Positions 10,353-18,330 of a stretch of DNA of 41,127 bases are shown here, piece after piece. Source of the stretch: an uncultured Solirubrobacteraceae bacterium (GTDB lineage: Bacteria > Actinomycetota > Thermoleophilia > Solirubrobacterales > Solirubrobacteraceae); NCBI GenBank assembly GCA_902806205.1, contig CADCVR010000084.1, forward strand, positions 1 through 41,127, given 5' to 3'. Numbering within the stretch: position 1 is the stretch's first letter; every line of letters starts with the position of its first letter. A model generated the notes under the pieces. It saw nothing but the letters and a program-made list of their open reading frames with translations. It did no database searches and was not told the DNA's origin. The translations under genes and the position numbers were made by a program.

Positions 10353-11786
10353 TCAGTCCGGCAGGCGCCACCCGGGCGCCGGCGGCAGCCCGAGGGCGGC
10401 CTCGGGGCCCCAGGAGCCCTGCGCGTAGCCGTGGACCTCGGGGCGGCGCTCGAGGACCGGGGCGGCGACCTCCCACAGCCGCTCGACCTCGTCGGCGCGG
10501 GTGAACAGCGTGTGGTCGCCGAGCATGACGTCGTGGAGGAGGCGCTCGTAGGCCTCCAGGCGCTCCTCCTCGTGGGACGGATCGACCAGGCCGAGCTCCA
10601 TCGCGGCGGGAACGAGCGCAAGCTCGGCCCCCGGCGCCTTGGCCAGCAGCTCCAGGCGCATCGTCGGGGTGTCCTTGAGCTCGAGGACCAGGGCGTTCGG
10701 CCGGGCTGCGTCCCGCGTCCCGTTCCCGAGGCCGAACATCCGCAGGGGCGGCTCCCGGAAGGCGATCGTGATCGTCCGGCGCGCCTCGGCCATCGCCTTG
10801 CCCGTGCGCAGCAGGAACGGGACCCCCGCCCAGCGCCAGGTGTCCACGGCGACCTCGACCGCCGCGAAGCTCTCCACGCCGGAGTCCTCGGCGACGTCCT
10901 CCTCGTCGGCGTAGCCCTCGAACTGGCCGAAGACGACCCGCGCGGGATCGAGCGGCCGGACCGCCTCGAACACCTTTGCCTTCTCGTCTCGCAGCGCACC
11001 TGCGTCCATCCGCACGGGCGGCTCCATCGCGACGAAGCCGAGCAGCTGGAAGAGGTGGGTGACGACCATGTCGCGGAAGGCGCCCGTCTGCTCGTAGAAC
11101 CCTCCGCGGCCCTCCAGACCGAGCGTCTCGGGCACGTCGATCTGCACCGCGGCGATGTGATCGCGGTTCCACACGGGCTCGACGAGGCCGTTCGCGAAGC
11201 GCATCGCCAGCACGTTCTGCGCGGCCTCCTTGCCCAGGAAGTGGTCGATGCGGAACACCTGCTCCTCCGCGACGATCTCGTGGAGGGCCCGGTTGAGGTC
11301 GCGGGCGCTCGCCAGATCGGTCCCGAACGGCTTCTCGATCACGAGGCGCGCCCGGTCGACCAGCCCGCTTCGGCCGAGCTGCTCCACCAAGGGCTGCATC
11401 GCCCCGGGCGGGACGCTCAGGTAGAGCAGCCGGCGCGCGTCGTCCCCCAGCTCCTGCTCGGCGGCCCGGACGGCGTCGGCCAGCTCGCCTGCGTCCTGGG
11501 CGGAGGAGGCGACGAACGACAGGCGCCCGGCGAACGCCTTCCACTCATCCTCGTCGAGCTCCTCCGGGCCGTGCTCCTCGAGCGCCTCGCGCACGTGCTG
11601 CACCCACGCCTCGTGGCTGTCGGGCGCGTGACGGCCCGACCCGACGATGCGGAAGGCCTCGGGCATGAGGCCGGCCCCCGCCAGGCGGAAGAAGCCCGGA
11701 AGGAGCTTGCGCGCGGCGAGGTCACCGCGCGCGCCGAAGAGGACGACGACGTGGGGGTCGGGGCGCGAGGCGGAGGAACGGGCCAT
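10353..11786 (-). CDS. zwf: Glucose-6-phosphate 1-dehydrogenase
   Basis: Oxidises glucose-6-phosphate to 6-phosphogluconolactone with NADP+ (or NAD+), feeding the oxidative pentose phosphate pathway. The 477-residue protein has the N-terminal nucleotide loop GARGDLAARKLLPG, the conserved EKPFG, and the active-site RIDHFLGKE with the catalytic His region. Length is normal. It stands alone here; 6-phosphogluconolactonase and gnd are not in the window. The ATG at 11786 gives the expected short N-terminus before the nucleotide loop. The 200-base upstream gap is shared with a divergent gene and holds a GGAGGC/GCCTCC hairpin at 11822-11836. Confidence 0.95.
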   Translation of the reverse strand: MARSSASRPDPHVVVLFGARGDLAARKLLPGFFRLAGAGLMPEAFRIVGSGRHAPDSHEAWVQHVREALEEHGPEELDEDEWKAFAGRLSFVASSAQDAGELADAVRAAEQELGDDARRLLYLSVPPGAMQPLVEQLGRSGLVDRARLVIEKPFGTDLASARDLNRALHEIVAEEQVFRIDHFLGKEAAQNVLAMRFANGLVEPVWNRDHIAAVQIDVPETLGLEGRGGFYEQTGAFRDMVVTHLFQLLGFVAMEPPVRMDAGALRDEKAKVFEAVRPLDPARVVFGQFEGYADEEDVAEDSGVESFAAVEVAVDTWRWAGVPFLLRTGKAMAEARRTITIAFREPPLRMFGLGNGTRDAARPNALVLELKDTPTMRLELLAKAPGAELALVPAAMELGLVDPSHEEERLEAYERLLHDVMLGDHTLFTRADEVERLWEVAAPVLERRPEVHGYAQGSWGPEAALGLPPAPGWRLPD

Positions 11787-11880
11787 GAAGCCGACCTGCC
11801 CGCGTCACCCGGGCGTGAAGCGGAGGCTCGGCCTCCCCGTGGGCGGCCAAGACGCAGCGGAACCCCGAGCGCTTCTCGAC

Positions 11881-11920
11881 GTTCACCCCGCCGCGCGGCG
11901 TGAACCTGGCGCAGTAGCCT
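11881..11920 (+). promoter_or_regulatory. Operator-like palindrome plus -10 box
   Basis: GTTCAC...GTGAAC frames a 25-base inverted repeat (11881-11905; ten of eleven arm pairs match), and a -10-like TAGCCT follows at 11915-11920. The palindrome would cover the -35 region of a promoter reading towards the gene at 11989, so a dimeric regulator or an RNA hairpin are both possible. Confidence 0.4.
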
Positions 11921-11988
11921 CCGGACGGGGAGACTCGTGCTGACGGCGCAGCACGCACGTTCCAGCCGACGCCCTGCCCCGGAGAGCC

Positions 11989-13140
11989 GTGCCGAACCCC
12001 CCGCGAACCGAAGCGCTTCCCGACCACGTCGACGACGCCGGCCCGGCGGCGACCGGCCCGGGCGCGGCGGACACGGCGGGACCGCTCGGCTTCGCCCGGA
12101 TGACGGGGTCCTCGATCGCCGGCCGGGATGCGGCGCCGTGGGTCACCGACTTCCTCAACGGGGCCTACTACCGGCGGGGAATCGCCGACCGAGCGGTCGA
12201 CGACCTGCGCCTGGCCTTCGCCGTCCTGACCACGTACTGGCACCGCGAGGCAGCCGGACGGCGGCTCGGCCTGCGCGACTTGGCGAGCTTCCACCGGGCC
12301 TTCGGCCCCCTGCGCTTCGACACGCGACGATCTCCCCGCGGCCTGCTGAGCCGCGAAGAGCTCTTCGAGGGCGCCGGCCGGCTGCTCGGCGACGGCTTCC
12401 GCGACTCCTACGCCGACGACGCCCGGCGCGGCTGGGGCATCGGCTTCCCCACCCGAGCCGAGCGCCGGGCCTACGAGCCGGGCCGGCGCCTGAAGCTCGC
12501 CCGCCTGGGGCCGCTGACTCCGGCACGCGCCCCGGCCGACCGGCAGCGCTGGCACACCTACCCGCCGGTGGAGATGCCGTCGGCCAGGGCCGTCATCGAC
12601 GCGCTGACCCTCCCGGAGACCTGGCCCGACTACGCCAGCGACATCGGGCGCTTCACGCCGCTGCGCGCCGGCGGGCTGGCCGGTCAGACGTTCGAGATCG
12701 AGGTGGCGGCGGGGACCGAAAGCGGGCTACCGGTCTTCACCCGCGGCTACGTGACGATCACCCAGCTGGTCACGGCGGACGACCGCGAGGCCCTGAGGGA
12801 CTACTTCGACCGCCTGGAGGCCGGACTGGCGCACTACGGCGAGTCCGAGCCGAGCGCGATCCCCGCGGGCGGGACGCCGCTCGCCGGCTTGAACTTGACC
12901 ACCCATCAGGGCCACTTCATGGGCAGCGGCCTCAACCGGCTGCTGCTCTACACGCACGAGGACAAGGCCTGGGTGCGCGCCGCGGGCACGTGGGACCCGA
13001 TGCCCTGGCATCTCGACGGTGCCTACCGGCTCGTCGGCAAGGAGGCGCAGCACGCGTTCTGGGGGGAGGGCAGCGTGACGCGCCTGAGCATGCTCCACCA
13101 GCTCGCGCTGCGCCTCGGCCCCAAGGACCAAGCGCTCTGA
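11989..13140 (+). CDS. Conserved-looking protein of unknown function
   Basis: A 383-residue protein with a GTG start preceded by GGAGAG. No family recognised. The N-terminal 35 residues are low-complexity (Pro/Ala/Asp). Residues about 40-150 look helical. The rest is Trp/His-rich with a beta character, including PETWPDYASDIGRFTPL, a start-like segment of SRPBCC lipid-binding folds, and WHLDGAYRLVGKEAQHAFWG near the C-terminus. No signal peptide and no cysteine. It is divergent from zwf and convergent with the Rieske gene (12-base gap). The upstream palindrome at 11881 may regulate it. Confidence 0.7.
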   Translation: MPNPPRTEALPDHVDDAGPAATGPGAADTAGPLGFARMTGSSIAGRDAAPWVTDFLNGAYYRRGIADRAVDDLRLAFAVLTTYWHREAAGRRLGLRDLASFHRAFGPLRFDTRRSPRGLLSREELFEGAGRLLGDGFRDSYADDARRGWGIGFPTRAERRAYEPGRRLKLARLGPLTPARAPADRQRWHTYPPVEMPSARAVIDALTLPETWPDYASDIGRFTPLRAGGLAGQTFEIEVAAGTESGLPVFTRGYVTITQLVTADDREALRDYFDRLEAGLAHYGESEPSAIPAGGTPLAGLNLTTHQGHFMGSGLNRLLLYTHEDKAWVRAAGTWDPMPWHLDGAYRLVGKEAQHAFWGEGSVTRLSMLHQLALRLGPKDQAL

Positions 13141-13152
13141 GCCGACGCGCTT

Positions 13153-14040
13153 TCAGCCCTTGGAGCGGACCTCGATGCGTCCGTCGCGCACGCGGGCCTC
13201 GTAGGCGGGCTGCGGGTAGGCCGCGGGACCACGCTCGACCGAGCCGTCCGAGAGGCGGAAGCGGGTGGCGTGCCACGGGCACTCCACGCAGCCGTCGAGC
13301 AGCTTGCCCTCGTGCAGCGGGCCGCCCCGGTGCGAGCAGCGGTCGGCGAGCGCGAACAGCTCGCCGCCGACCCGCGCCACCACCACGTCCTCGCCGCCCG
13401 CGCTGCCCGCGTGCAGCCCGCCCTCGAGCAGGTCTGCGTCGGCGGCGACGTCGGCCCAGTCCTGTGTCGGCTGCTCGAAGACGGTCTGGTCGACGCCGAC
13501 GCCGCGCCCGTAGGACAGATGGCCACCCAGGAAGCCGCCGGCGCCCAGCGCGGCGGCGCCGGCGAAGCCGAGGCGGGTGCCACGACGGTGGTCGCCGGAG
13601 CGGCGCGCCCACCAGGACGCCGAGTAGAAGCACAGTGCCGTGACGTTCACCACCGCGTGCACCGCCCCGACGCGCCGCACCGACGGGTCCGACAGCGTGG
13701 TGTCCGACCAGTCGGTCATGCCGCTGACGGCGGTGGGAACCGCGGCGCCGATGCCGACCGCGACCAGCCGGGTCGCCGCCGGGCGGTCGGCGTCGCGGCC
13801 GAAGGCGTCGAGCAGCGTCGCCGACGTCCACGCGCCGATCGGCACGTCGGTCAGCAGCGGGTGCAGCGCGTGTCCGAGCCACGAACCACTGAGGGCGTCC
13901 TTGACGCGACCCGGCTTGATGATCCCGCGGACCGCGCCGGCGACGGCCTCCGCCGGCCCGTCCAGCGCCGTGATCTGCTCGACCAGCCCGGCGAGGCGAT
14001 GAGCCGCGGGGCGGGGGGAGGTGCCGGCGTCGACGGACAT
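13153..14040 (-). CDS. DUF2231 membrane domain fused to a Rieske [2Fe-2S] domain
   Basis: A 295-residue fusion. Residues about 50-185 hold a DUF2231-type membrane domain (HPLLTDVPIGAWTSATLLDAF and several hydrophobic segments). Residues about 190-295 are a Rieske domain with DRCSHRGGPLHEG and CVECPWH, the Cys-X-His and Cys-X2-His iron-sulfur ligands separated by 16 residues. It is likely a membrane-anchored electron-transfer protein of the NirD/ferredoxin-like Rieske type; no partner oxygenase or cytochrome is nearby. AAGGAG seven bases before the ATG supports the start. Divergent from pyk. Confidence 0.88.
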   Translation of the reverse strand: MSVDAGTSPRPAAHRLAGLVEQITALDGPAEAVAGAVRGIIKPGRVKDALSGSWLGHALHPLLTDVPIGAWTSATLLDAFGRDADRPAATRLVAVGIGAAVPTAVSGMTDWSDTTLSDPSVRRVGAVHAVVNVTALCFYSASWWARRSGDHRRGTRLGFAGAAALGAGGFLGGHLSYGRGVGVDQTVFEQPTQDWADVAADADLLEGGLHAGSAGGEDVVVARVGGELFALADRCSHRGGPLHEGKLLDGCVECPWHATRFRLSDGSVERGPAAYPQPAYEARVRDGRIEVRSKG

Positions 14041-14133
14041 GGATCCGCTCCTTCCCGGGCCGCCGCGTCGTCAAGCGCCGACGTGCGCGGGCTCGGACTC
14101 CCGGCGACCAGGCGTGGGATAGCTTGAGTGCCC

Positions 14134-15600
14134 ATGCGCCGCACGAAGATCGTCGCCACCATCGGCCCCGCGTCGCGTGACCCCGAGATCCTCGTCCGCA
14201 TGGTCGCGGCCGGGATGGACGTCGCCCGGCTCAACTTCTCCCACGGCACCCACGAGGAGCACCACGAGATCGCCGCGCTCGTGCGTGACGCCGCCCAGCG
14301 CGCGGGCCGGCCCGTCGCGATCCTCCAGGACCTGCCGGGCCCCAAGCTCCGGATCGGCGCGCTCCAGGGCGACACGATGCCGCTGAAGGTCTCAGACGTC
14401 CTGACGTTCGCCTGCGGCCGCGACGAGGAACCCGGCGCCGACGGCCGCATCCCCATGCCGTGGGAGGGGCTCGTCCGCGCCGTGGCACCCGACGACATCA
14501 TGTACCTCGCCGACGGCCGCATCCGCCTGCGCGCGCTCGCGGTCCGCGAGGGCGAGGGGGAGATCGACGCCGTGGTCGAGGTCGGCGGCACGGTGGCCAG
14601 CCGCCAGGGCATGAACCTCCCGGGCGAGACCACCGAGCTGCCGTCGGTCCCCGAGGAGGATCTCGCGCATCTGCGCGTGGGCACCGCGATCGGCGTCGAC
14701 ATCGTCGCGCTCTCCTTCGTGCGCCGTCCCGAGGACGTGACGGCGGTCCGCGAGCACACCCGCGTGCCGCTCATCGCGAAGATCGAGAAGCCGCAGGCCG
14801 TCGACCGCGCGGAGGAGATCCTGCGCGTCTCGGACTGCGTCATGGTCGCCCGCGGCGACCTCGGCATCGAGCTCGCGATCGAGACCGTGCCGATGGTGCA
14901 GAAGCGGCTGCTCGCGCTCGCGGGGGAGCTCGCGCGGCCGTCGATCACCGCGACGCAGATGCTCGACTCGATGGTGAGCTCCTCACGACCCACCCGGGCC
15001 GAGGTCGCCGACGTGGCCAACGCGATCCTCGACGGCACCGACGCGGTGATGCTCTCCCAGGAGACCGCGGTGGGCCACTATCCGATCGAGGCGATCGAGA
15101 TGATGGCCTCGATCGCGAACGCCACGGAGCCGAGCCTCCCGTACCGCACGTGGAACGAGGAGCGCGTCTCCCGCGACGCGCGCGACCCCGCCTACACGCT
15201 CGCCCACACGGCCTGCACCGCGGCCCGCGAGCTCGAGCTCGACGCACTGGTGATCCCGACGCTCTCGGGCCGCTCGGTCCGCCTGGTCTCCGCCCACCGC
15301 CCCAACGTGCCGATCCTCGCGCTCTCCCCCGGCAAGGAGACCGTGCGCCGCTGCGGACTCATGTGGGGCGTGCAGGCCGCCTCGATGCGGCGCCATCACG
15401 TCACCGAGGATCTCATCTCCGATGCGGCGCACCGCATCGTCGAGCTCGGCTGGCTGCCCGCGGGCGCCCGCGTGGGCATCACCGCGGGGCTGCCGAGCGG
15501 GCGCCCGGGCTCGACGTCGCTCTTTCAGGTGCAGACGCTGTCCCAGCCCGGCGCTAGGTGGTCCGGGCCCAGGTCTGCTCCGCGCGCCCCAGCTCGGTGA
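14134..15600 (+). CDS. pyk: Pyruvate kinase
   Basis: Transfers phosphate from phosphoenolpyruvate to ADP, the last step of glycolysis. The 488-residue protein shows [16 protein letters not shown] at the start, [11 protein letters not shown], the catalytic [18 protein letters not shown], and ATQMLDSM with [13 protein letters not shown]. The last reads SQETA where most family members have SGETA. ATG 14134 is preferred to GTG 14128 because TAGCTT at 14120-14125 ends eight bases before it. The C-terminal alpha/beta domain is complete; about 18 extra residues after the usual VQTL end run 47 bases into the convergent ABC1 gene. Confidence 0.95.
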   Translation: MRRTKIVATIGPASRDPEILVRMVAAGMDVARLNFSHGTHEEHHEIAALVRDAAQRAGRPVAILQDLPGPKLRIGALQGDTMPLKVSDVLTFACGRDEEPGADGRIPMPWEGLVRAVAPDDIMYLADGRIRLRALAVREGEGEIDAVVEVGGTVASRQGMNLPGETTELPSVPEEDLAHLRVGTAIGVDIVALSFVRRPEDVTAVREHTRVPLIAKIEKPQAVDRAEEILRVSDCVMVARGDLGIELAIETVPMVQKRLLALAGELARPSITATQMLDSMVSSSRPTRAEVADVANAILDGTDAVMLSQETAVGHYPIEAIEMMASIANATEPSLPYRTWNEERVSRDARDPAYTLAHTACTAARELELDALVIPTLSGRSVRLVSAHRPNVPILALSPGKETVRRCGLMWGVQAASMRRHHVTEDLISDAAHRIVELGWLPAGARVGITAGLPSGRPGSTSLFQVQTLSQPGARWSGPRSAPRAPAR

Positions 15601-16939
15601 GCGGGTCGTCGCCGTAGAGCCATTCGCGCTCCACGCGGTGCCAGTTGCCCCTCGCGCGCAGCTGACTCATCACCGCGAGGGTGAGCATCTCCAGCCGGCG
15701 GCCGAAGACGTGGTCGGGCGGCAGCGTCTCCTTGCGCATCTGCCCGAAGTAGGGCGAGCGGGGATCGCTCATGGTGAGCATCACGGCCGTCGCGACCTCG
15801 GGCCGCAGCGCGACCTCCGCGTCGCGCGTGTGCCAGCGCGAGAAGTCGTCGAACTGCTGCAGGACGCCCTCCTCGGTGTAGGCGGCGGGATCGCCGATCA
15901 GCCCGCCGCGGTGGAGGTGGTCGATCATGTCCGCGCCGCGCCGCTCCACCCCGAGGCGCGCGACCTGCAGCTCGAACTCGGCGACCTCGGGGGCGATCCG
16001 CTTGAACAGCCCGAAGTCGAAGAACGCCATCCGGTCGTCGTCGAGCAGCAGCATGTTGCCCGGGTGCGGATCGCCGGAGAACTGGCGATAGCGGTACATC
16101 GACCCGAAGTAGAAGCGGAAGACGATCTCCCCGATGCGGTTGCGCTCGGCCTGCGAGAGCGCCTTCATCGCCTCGAAGCCGCGGCCGCTCACGTACTCCG
16201 AGACGACGACCTTCTCGCGGGAGAGCTCGGTGACGATTCCCGGGATGACGACGAACGGGTGACCCGAGTAGATGCGCCCGAGGGCCCGCTGGTTGCTGGC
16301 CTCGAGCTCGTAGTCGAGCTCCTCGTCGATGCGTTCGCGGATCTCGTCCCCGACGGCGCGGACGTCGAGGCCGGGCGCGATGCTCTTGACCAGCCGCAGG
16401 ATGATCCCGAGGTTCTGCATGTCGGCGCGGACGGCCGCTCCCACCCCGGGGTACTGGACCTTGACCGCGACGTCGCGCCCGTCGCGCAGCCGGGCGCGGT
16501 AGACCTGGCCGATCGAGGCGGCGGCGATCGGGGTCTCGTCGAAGTCGGCGAAGACCTGCCCGAGCTTCTCGCCGTACTCGCCCTCGACGACCCTGCGCAT
16601 GTCCTTGAAGGAGACGTTCGGCGCGGAGTCGCGCAGCGCGGCGAGCTTGGCCTGGAACTGCTCGCGGTGCTCCTCACCCATGAAGCCGACGTCCAGGAAG
16701 CTCAGCACCTGGCCGACCTTCATGGCCACCCCCTTCATCGACCCGAGCGCCGTGACGATCTGCTCGGCGGCCTGGAGCTGCCGCGCGCTCATCGCCGCCG
16801 TGGAGGCCTGCTCGTCGCGGGTGAGGTTCGCGGCGCGCGTCCCCATCTGCCGCGCGGCCTGCCCGGCGGCCAGGCTGCCGAGCTTTGCGCTGCGCGCCAC
16901 CCGCGAGGTCGGGATGGCGTCCTTGGGACGGCGGGCCAT
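15554..16939 (-). CDS. ABC1/AarF/UbiB-family kinase-like protein
   Basis: A 461-residue atypical kinase-like protein. Family motifs in order: [11 protein letters not shown] (the K-x-G-Q motif), [11 protein letters not shown] (the Ala-rich nucleotide loop), [20 protein letters not shown] and FFDFGLFK (the DFG equivalent). Family members support quinone or other prenyl-lipid metabolism; the specific role in an actinomycete is unknown. The frame is open upstream to 17068, but the ATG at 16939 is preceded by a TACGCT box (16952 to 16947, minus strand) at seven bases, so the longer form is rejected. Confidence 0.9.
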   Translation of the reverse strand: MARRPKDAIPTSRVARSAKLGSLAAGQAARQMGTRAANLTRDEQASTAAMSARQLQAAEQIVTALGSMKGVAMKVGQVLSFLDVGFMGEEHREQFQAKLAALRDSAPNVSFKDMRRVVEGEYGEKLGQVFADFDETPIAAASIGQVYRARLRDGRDVAVKVQYPGVGAAVRADMQNLGIILRLVKSIAPGLDVRAVGDEIRERIDEELDYELEASNQRALGRIYSGHPFVVIPGIVTELSREKVVVSEYVSGRGFEAMKALSQAERNRIGEIVFRFYFGSMYRYRQFSGDPHPGNMLLLDDDRMAFFDFGLFKRIAPEVAEFELQVARLGVERRGADMIDHLHRGGLIGDPAAYTEEGVLQQFDDFSRWHTRDAEVALRPEVATAVMLTMSDPRSPYFGQMRKETLPPDHVFGRRLEMLTLAVMSQLRARGNWHRVEREWLYGDDPLTELGRAEQTWARTT

Positions 16940-16979
16940 GCGCGCGAGCGTACCCGCGGACGCCGGCGCGGGGCCGCCC

Positions 16980-17744
16980 CTATCCCACGGTGACCTGTGA
17001 GCCCGGGACGATGTCGTCGCGCCCGTCGGGCCAGCGGACCCACGCCTTGTGGCCGCCGTCGTAGTCATCGCCGAGCAGAACGAGGGTCGCCGGGTCGCCG
17101 AGTGCCGTGCACGGCTCTGCGCCCTCGGGATCGATGCCGCGCCACACGCGCACGAAGCTGTTGTGCTCGAGCTCGGCCGCGACCGTGGTCGGATCGGTGT
17201 GACCCGGGTGGATGTTGGTCAGCGGCGGCAGGGCGAGCAGGACCTCCATGACGGAGTGCTTGAGGTCCTCATAGCCCGTGGAGCCCGTCGCGCGGACGCC
17301 GCCCACCGACTTCTTGAACAGCGTGTCGCCCGTGAAGACGTCGCTGCCGACCAGCAGGGACAGCATCCCCGCGGTGTGCCCCGGGGTGTGCAGCGGCGTG
17401 ACGACCAGGCTGCCGACGAGAACGTCCTCGCCGGGCTGCATCTCGCCCGTGACGAGCTCGGCGAGCTCGGGCTTGAACTCTCCGAGCGCCTCGCGCTCGA
17501 GCGGGTGGGCGAGCACCTGGGCGTCGGGGAACCGCTCGAGGATCTTCGGCAGCTGCTCGACGTGGTCTGCGTGGTGATGGGTCAGCAGCACGTGAGTCAG
17601 CTCGAGGCCGAACTCGTCGGCTTTGCTCAGCAGCGGCTCCACGGGACCGCCCGCGTCGACCGCGAACCCCGCGCCTCCGCCCGCCTCTCCCACGAGATAC
17701 GTGTTCGAGAGGAAGCCGTCGTTCATGGAGCGTTCGAGAATCAT
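16980..17744 (-). CDS. Glyoxalase-II-like MBL hydrolase
   Basis: A 254-residue MBL-fold hydrolase resembling hydroxyacylglutathione hydrolase and related thioesterases. LTHHHADHVEQLP supplies the first metal ligands, HTPGHTAGML and FTGDTLFKKSVGG the next, and IHPGHTDPTT the last. The pattern FxGDTLF and a short C-terminal tail are typical of glyoxalase-II-like proteins. A TTG at 17747 is possible, but ATG 17744 is chosen because TATCGT (17757 to 17752, minus strand) ends seven bases before it. It is divergent from a VOC (glyoxalase-I-like) gene, hinting at joint handling of 2-oxoaldehydes, probably with mycothiol or another thiol; this is inference. Confidence 0.85.
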   Translation of the reverse strand: MILERSMNDGFLSNTYLVGEAGGGAGFAVDAGGPVEPLLSKADEFGLELTHVLLTHHHADHVEQLPKILERFPDAQVLAHPLEREALGEFKPELAELVTGEMQPGEDVLVGSLVVTPLHTPGHTAGMLSLLVGSDVFTGDTLFKKSVGGVRATGSTGYEDLKHSVMEVLLALPPLTNIHPGHTDPTTVAAELEHNSFVRVWRGIDPEGAEPCTALGDPATLVLLGDDYDGGHKAWVRWPDGRDDIVPGSQVTVG

Positions 17745-17817
17745 CAAGGCGACGATACCCGGGATGAGAAGTTCGTCCTGTGGCTCGTCGTGCGCCCGGA
17801 CTTGCAGGTCCAGCCAC

Positions 17818-17865
17818 TAGTCTCGCCCCATGCCCGCCCTGATCCCAAGGGGGCTTCGCCCCCTT
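17818..17865 (+). promoter_or_regulatory. -10 box and leader hairpin upstream of the VOC gene
   Basis: TAGTCT at 17818-17823 is a -10-like box. The resulting RNA would fold a perfect hairpin, AAGGGGG and CCCCCTT around CTTCG at 17847-17865. Together with the small leader reading frame at 17830 this resembles an attenuator or translational-control leader. Confidence 0.45.
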
Positions 17866-17907
17866 ACGGGCTCGTCCCTCGCCCTAACCCCCAGGAACAA
17901 TGGCTGA
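17830..17907 (+). CDS. Possible 25-residue leader peptide
   Basis: An ATG lies six bases after the TAGTCT box, the same geometry as many start codons in this window, and opens a 25-codon frame (starts MPALIPRGLRPL). Its TGA at 17905-17907 overlaps the first codons of the VOC gene in another frame. The leader hairpin sits inside it. It may couple translation into the VOC gene, or be non-functional; no homolog is known to me. Confidence 0.35.
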   Translation: MPALIPRGLRPLTGSSLALTPRNNG

Positions 17908-18277
17908 ACTCATACACACTTGTTACAGGATCGGCGACATCGACCGCTCCGTCGCGTTCTACGAGGCGCTGGGCTTCGAGGAGACGCGCCGGATGGACTT
18001 GCCGGACGGCGCGACGAACGTGTTCATGGGGCTGCCGGGGGACGGGCCGCGGCTGGAGCTGACGAAGAACCCGGGGGTGGACAGCTACGAGATCGGCACG
18101 GGCTACGGCCACGTCGCGATCACGTCGGACGACCTGGACGCGACGCTGGAGGCGCTCACGGCGCAGGGCATCGAGCCCGAGAAGCCGCCGTACTCGGTCC
18201 GGGACGGCGGTTCGCGGCTGTGCTTCGTCCGCGACCCCGACGGCTACCGCATCGAGCTCATCGAACGGTCGGCATAG
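17900..18277 (+). CDS. VOC-family protein, glyoxalase-I-like
   Basis: A 125-residue vicinal-oxygen-chelate protein with two beta-alpha-beta-beta-beta modules. HTCYRIGDIDRSVAFYEALGF is the standard N-terminal module with the first His ligand (His6). GLPGDGPRLELT gives a Glu ligand, GYGHVAITSDDLDA the second module His, and DPDGYRIELIE the last Glu. The set of metal ligands is that of lactoylglutathione lyase (GloA), with a spacing suited to Ni or Zn. AGGAA shortly before the ATG is a modest ribosome binding site. Divergent neighbour is a glyoxalase-II-like hydrolase. Confidence 0.87.
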   Translation: MAELIHTCYRIGDIDRSVAFYEALGFEETRRMDLPDGATNVFMGLPGDGPRLELTKNPGVDSYEIGTGYGHVAITSDDLDATLEALTAQGIEPEKPPYSVRDGGSRLCFVRDPDGYRIELIERSA

Positions 18278-18330
18278 CTCCCGCAGCATCGCGGACGCGG
18301 ACCCGCCGGACCCGGCCTACGATGCGCCAC

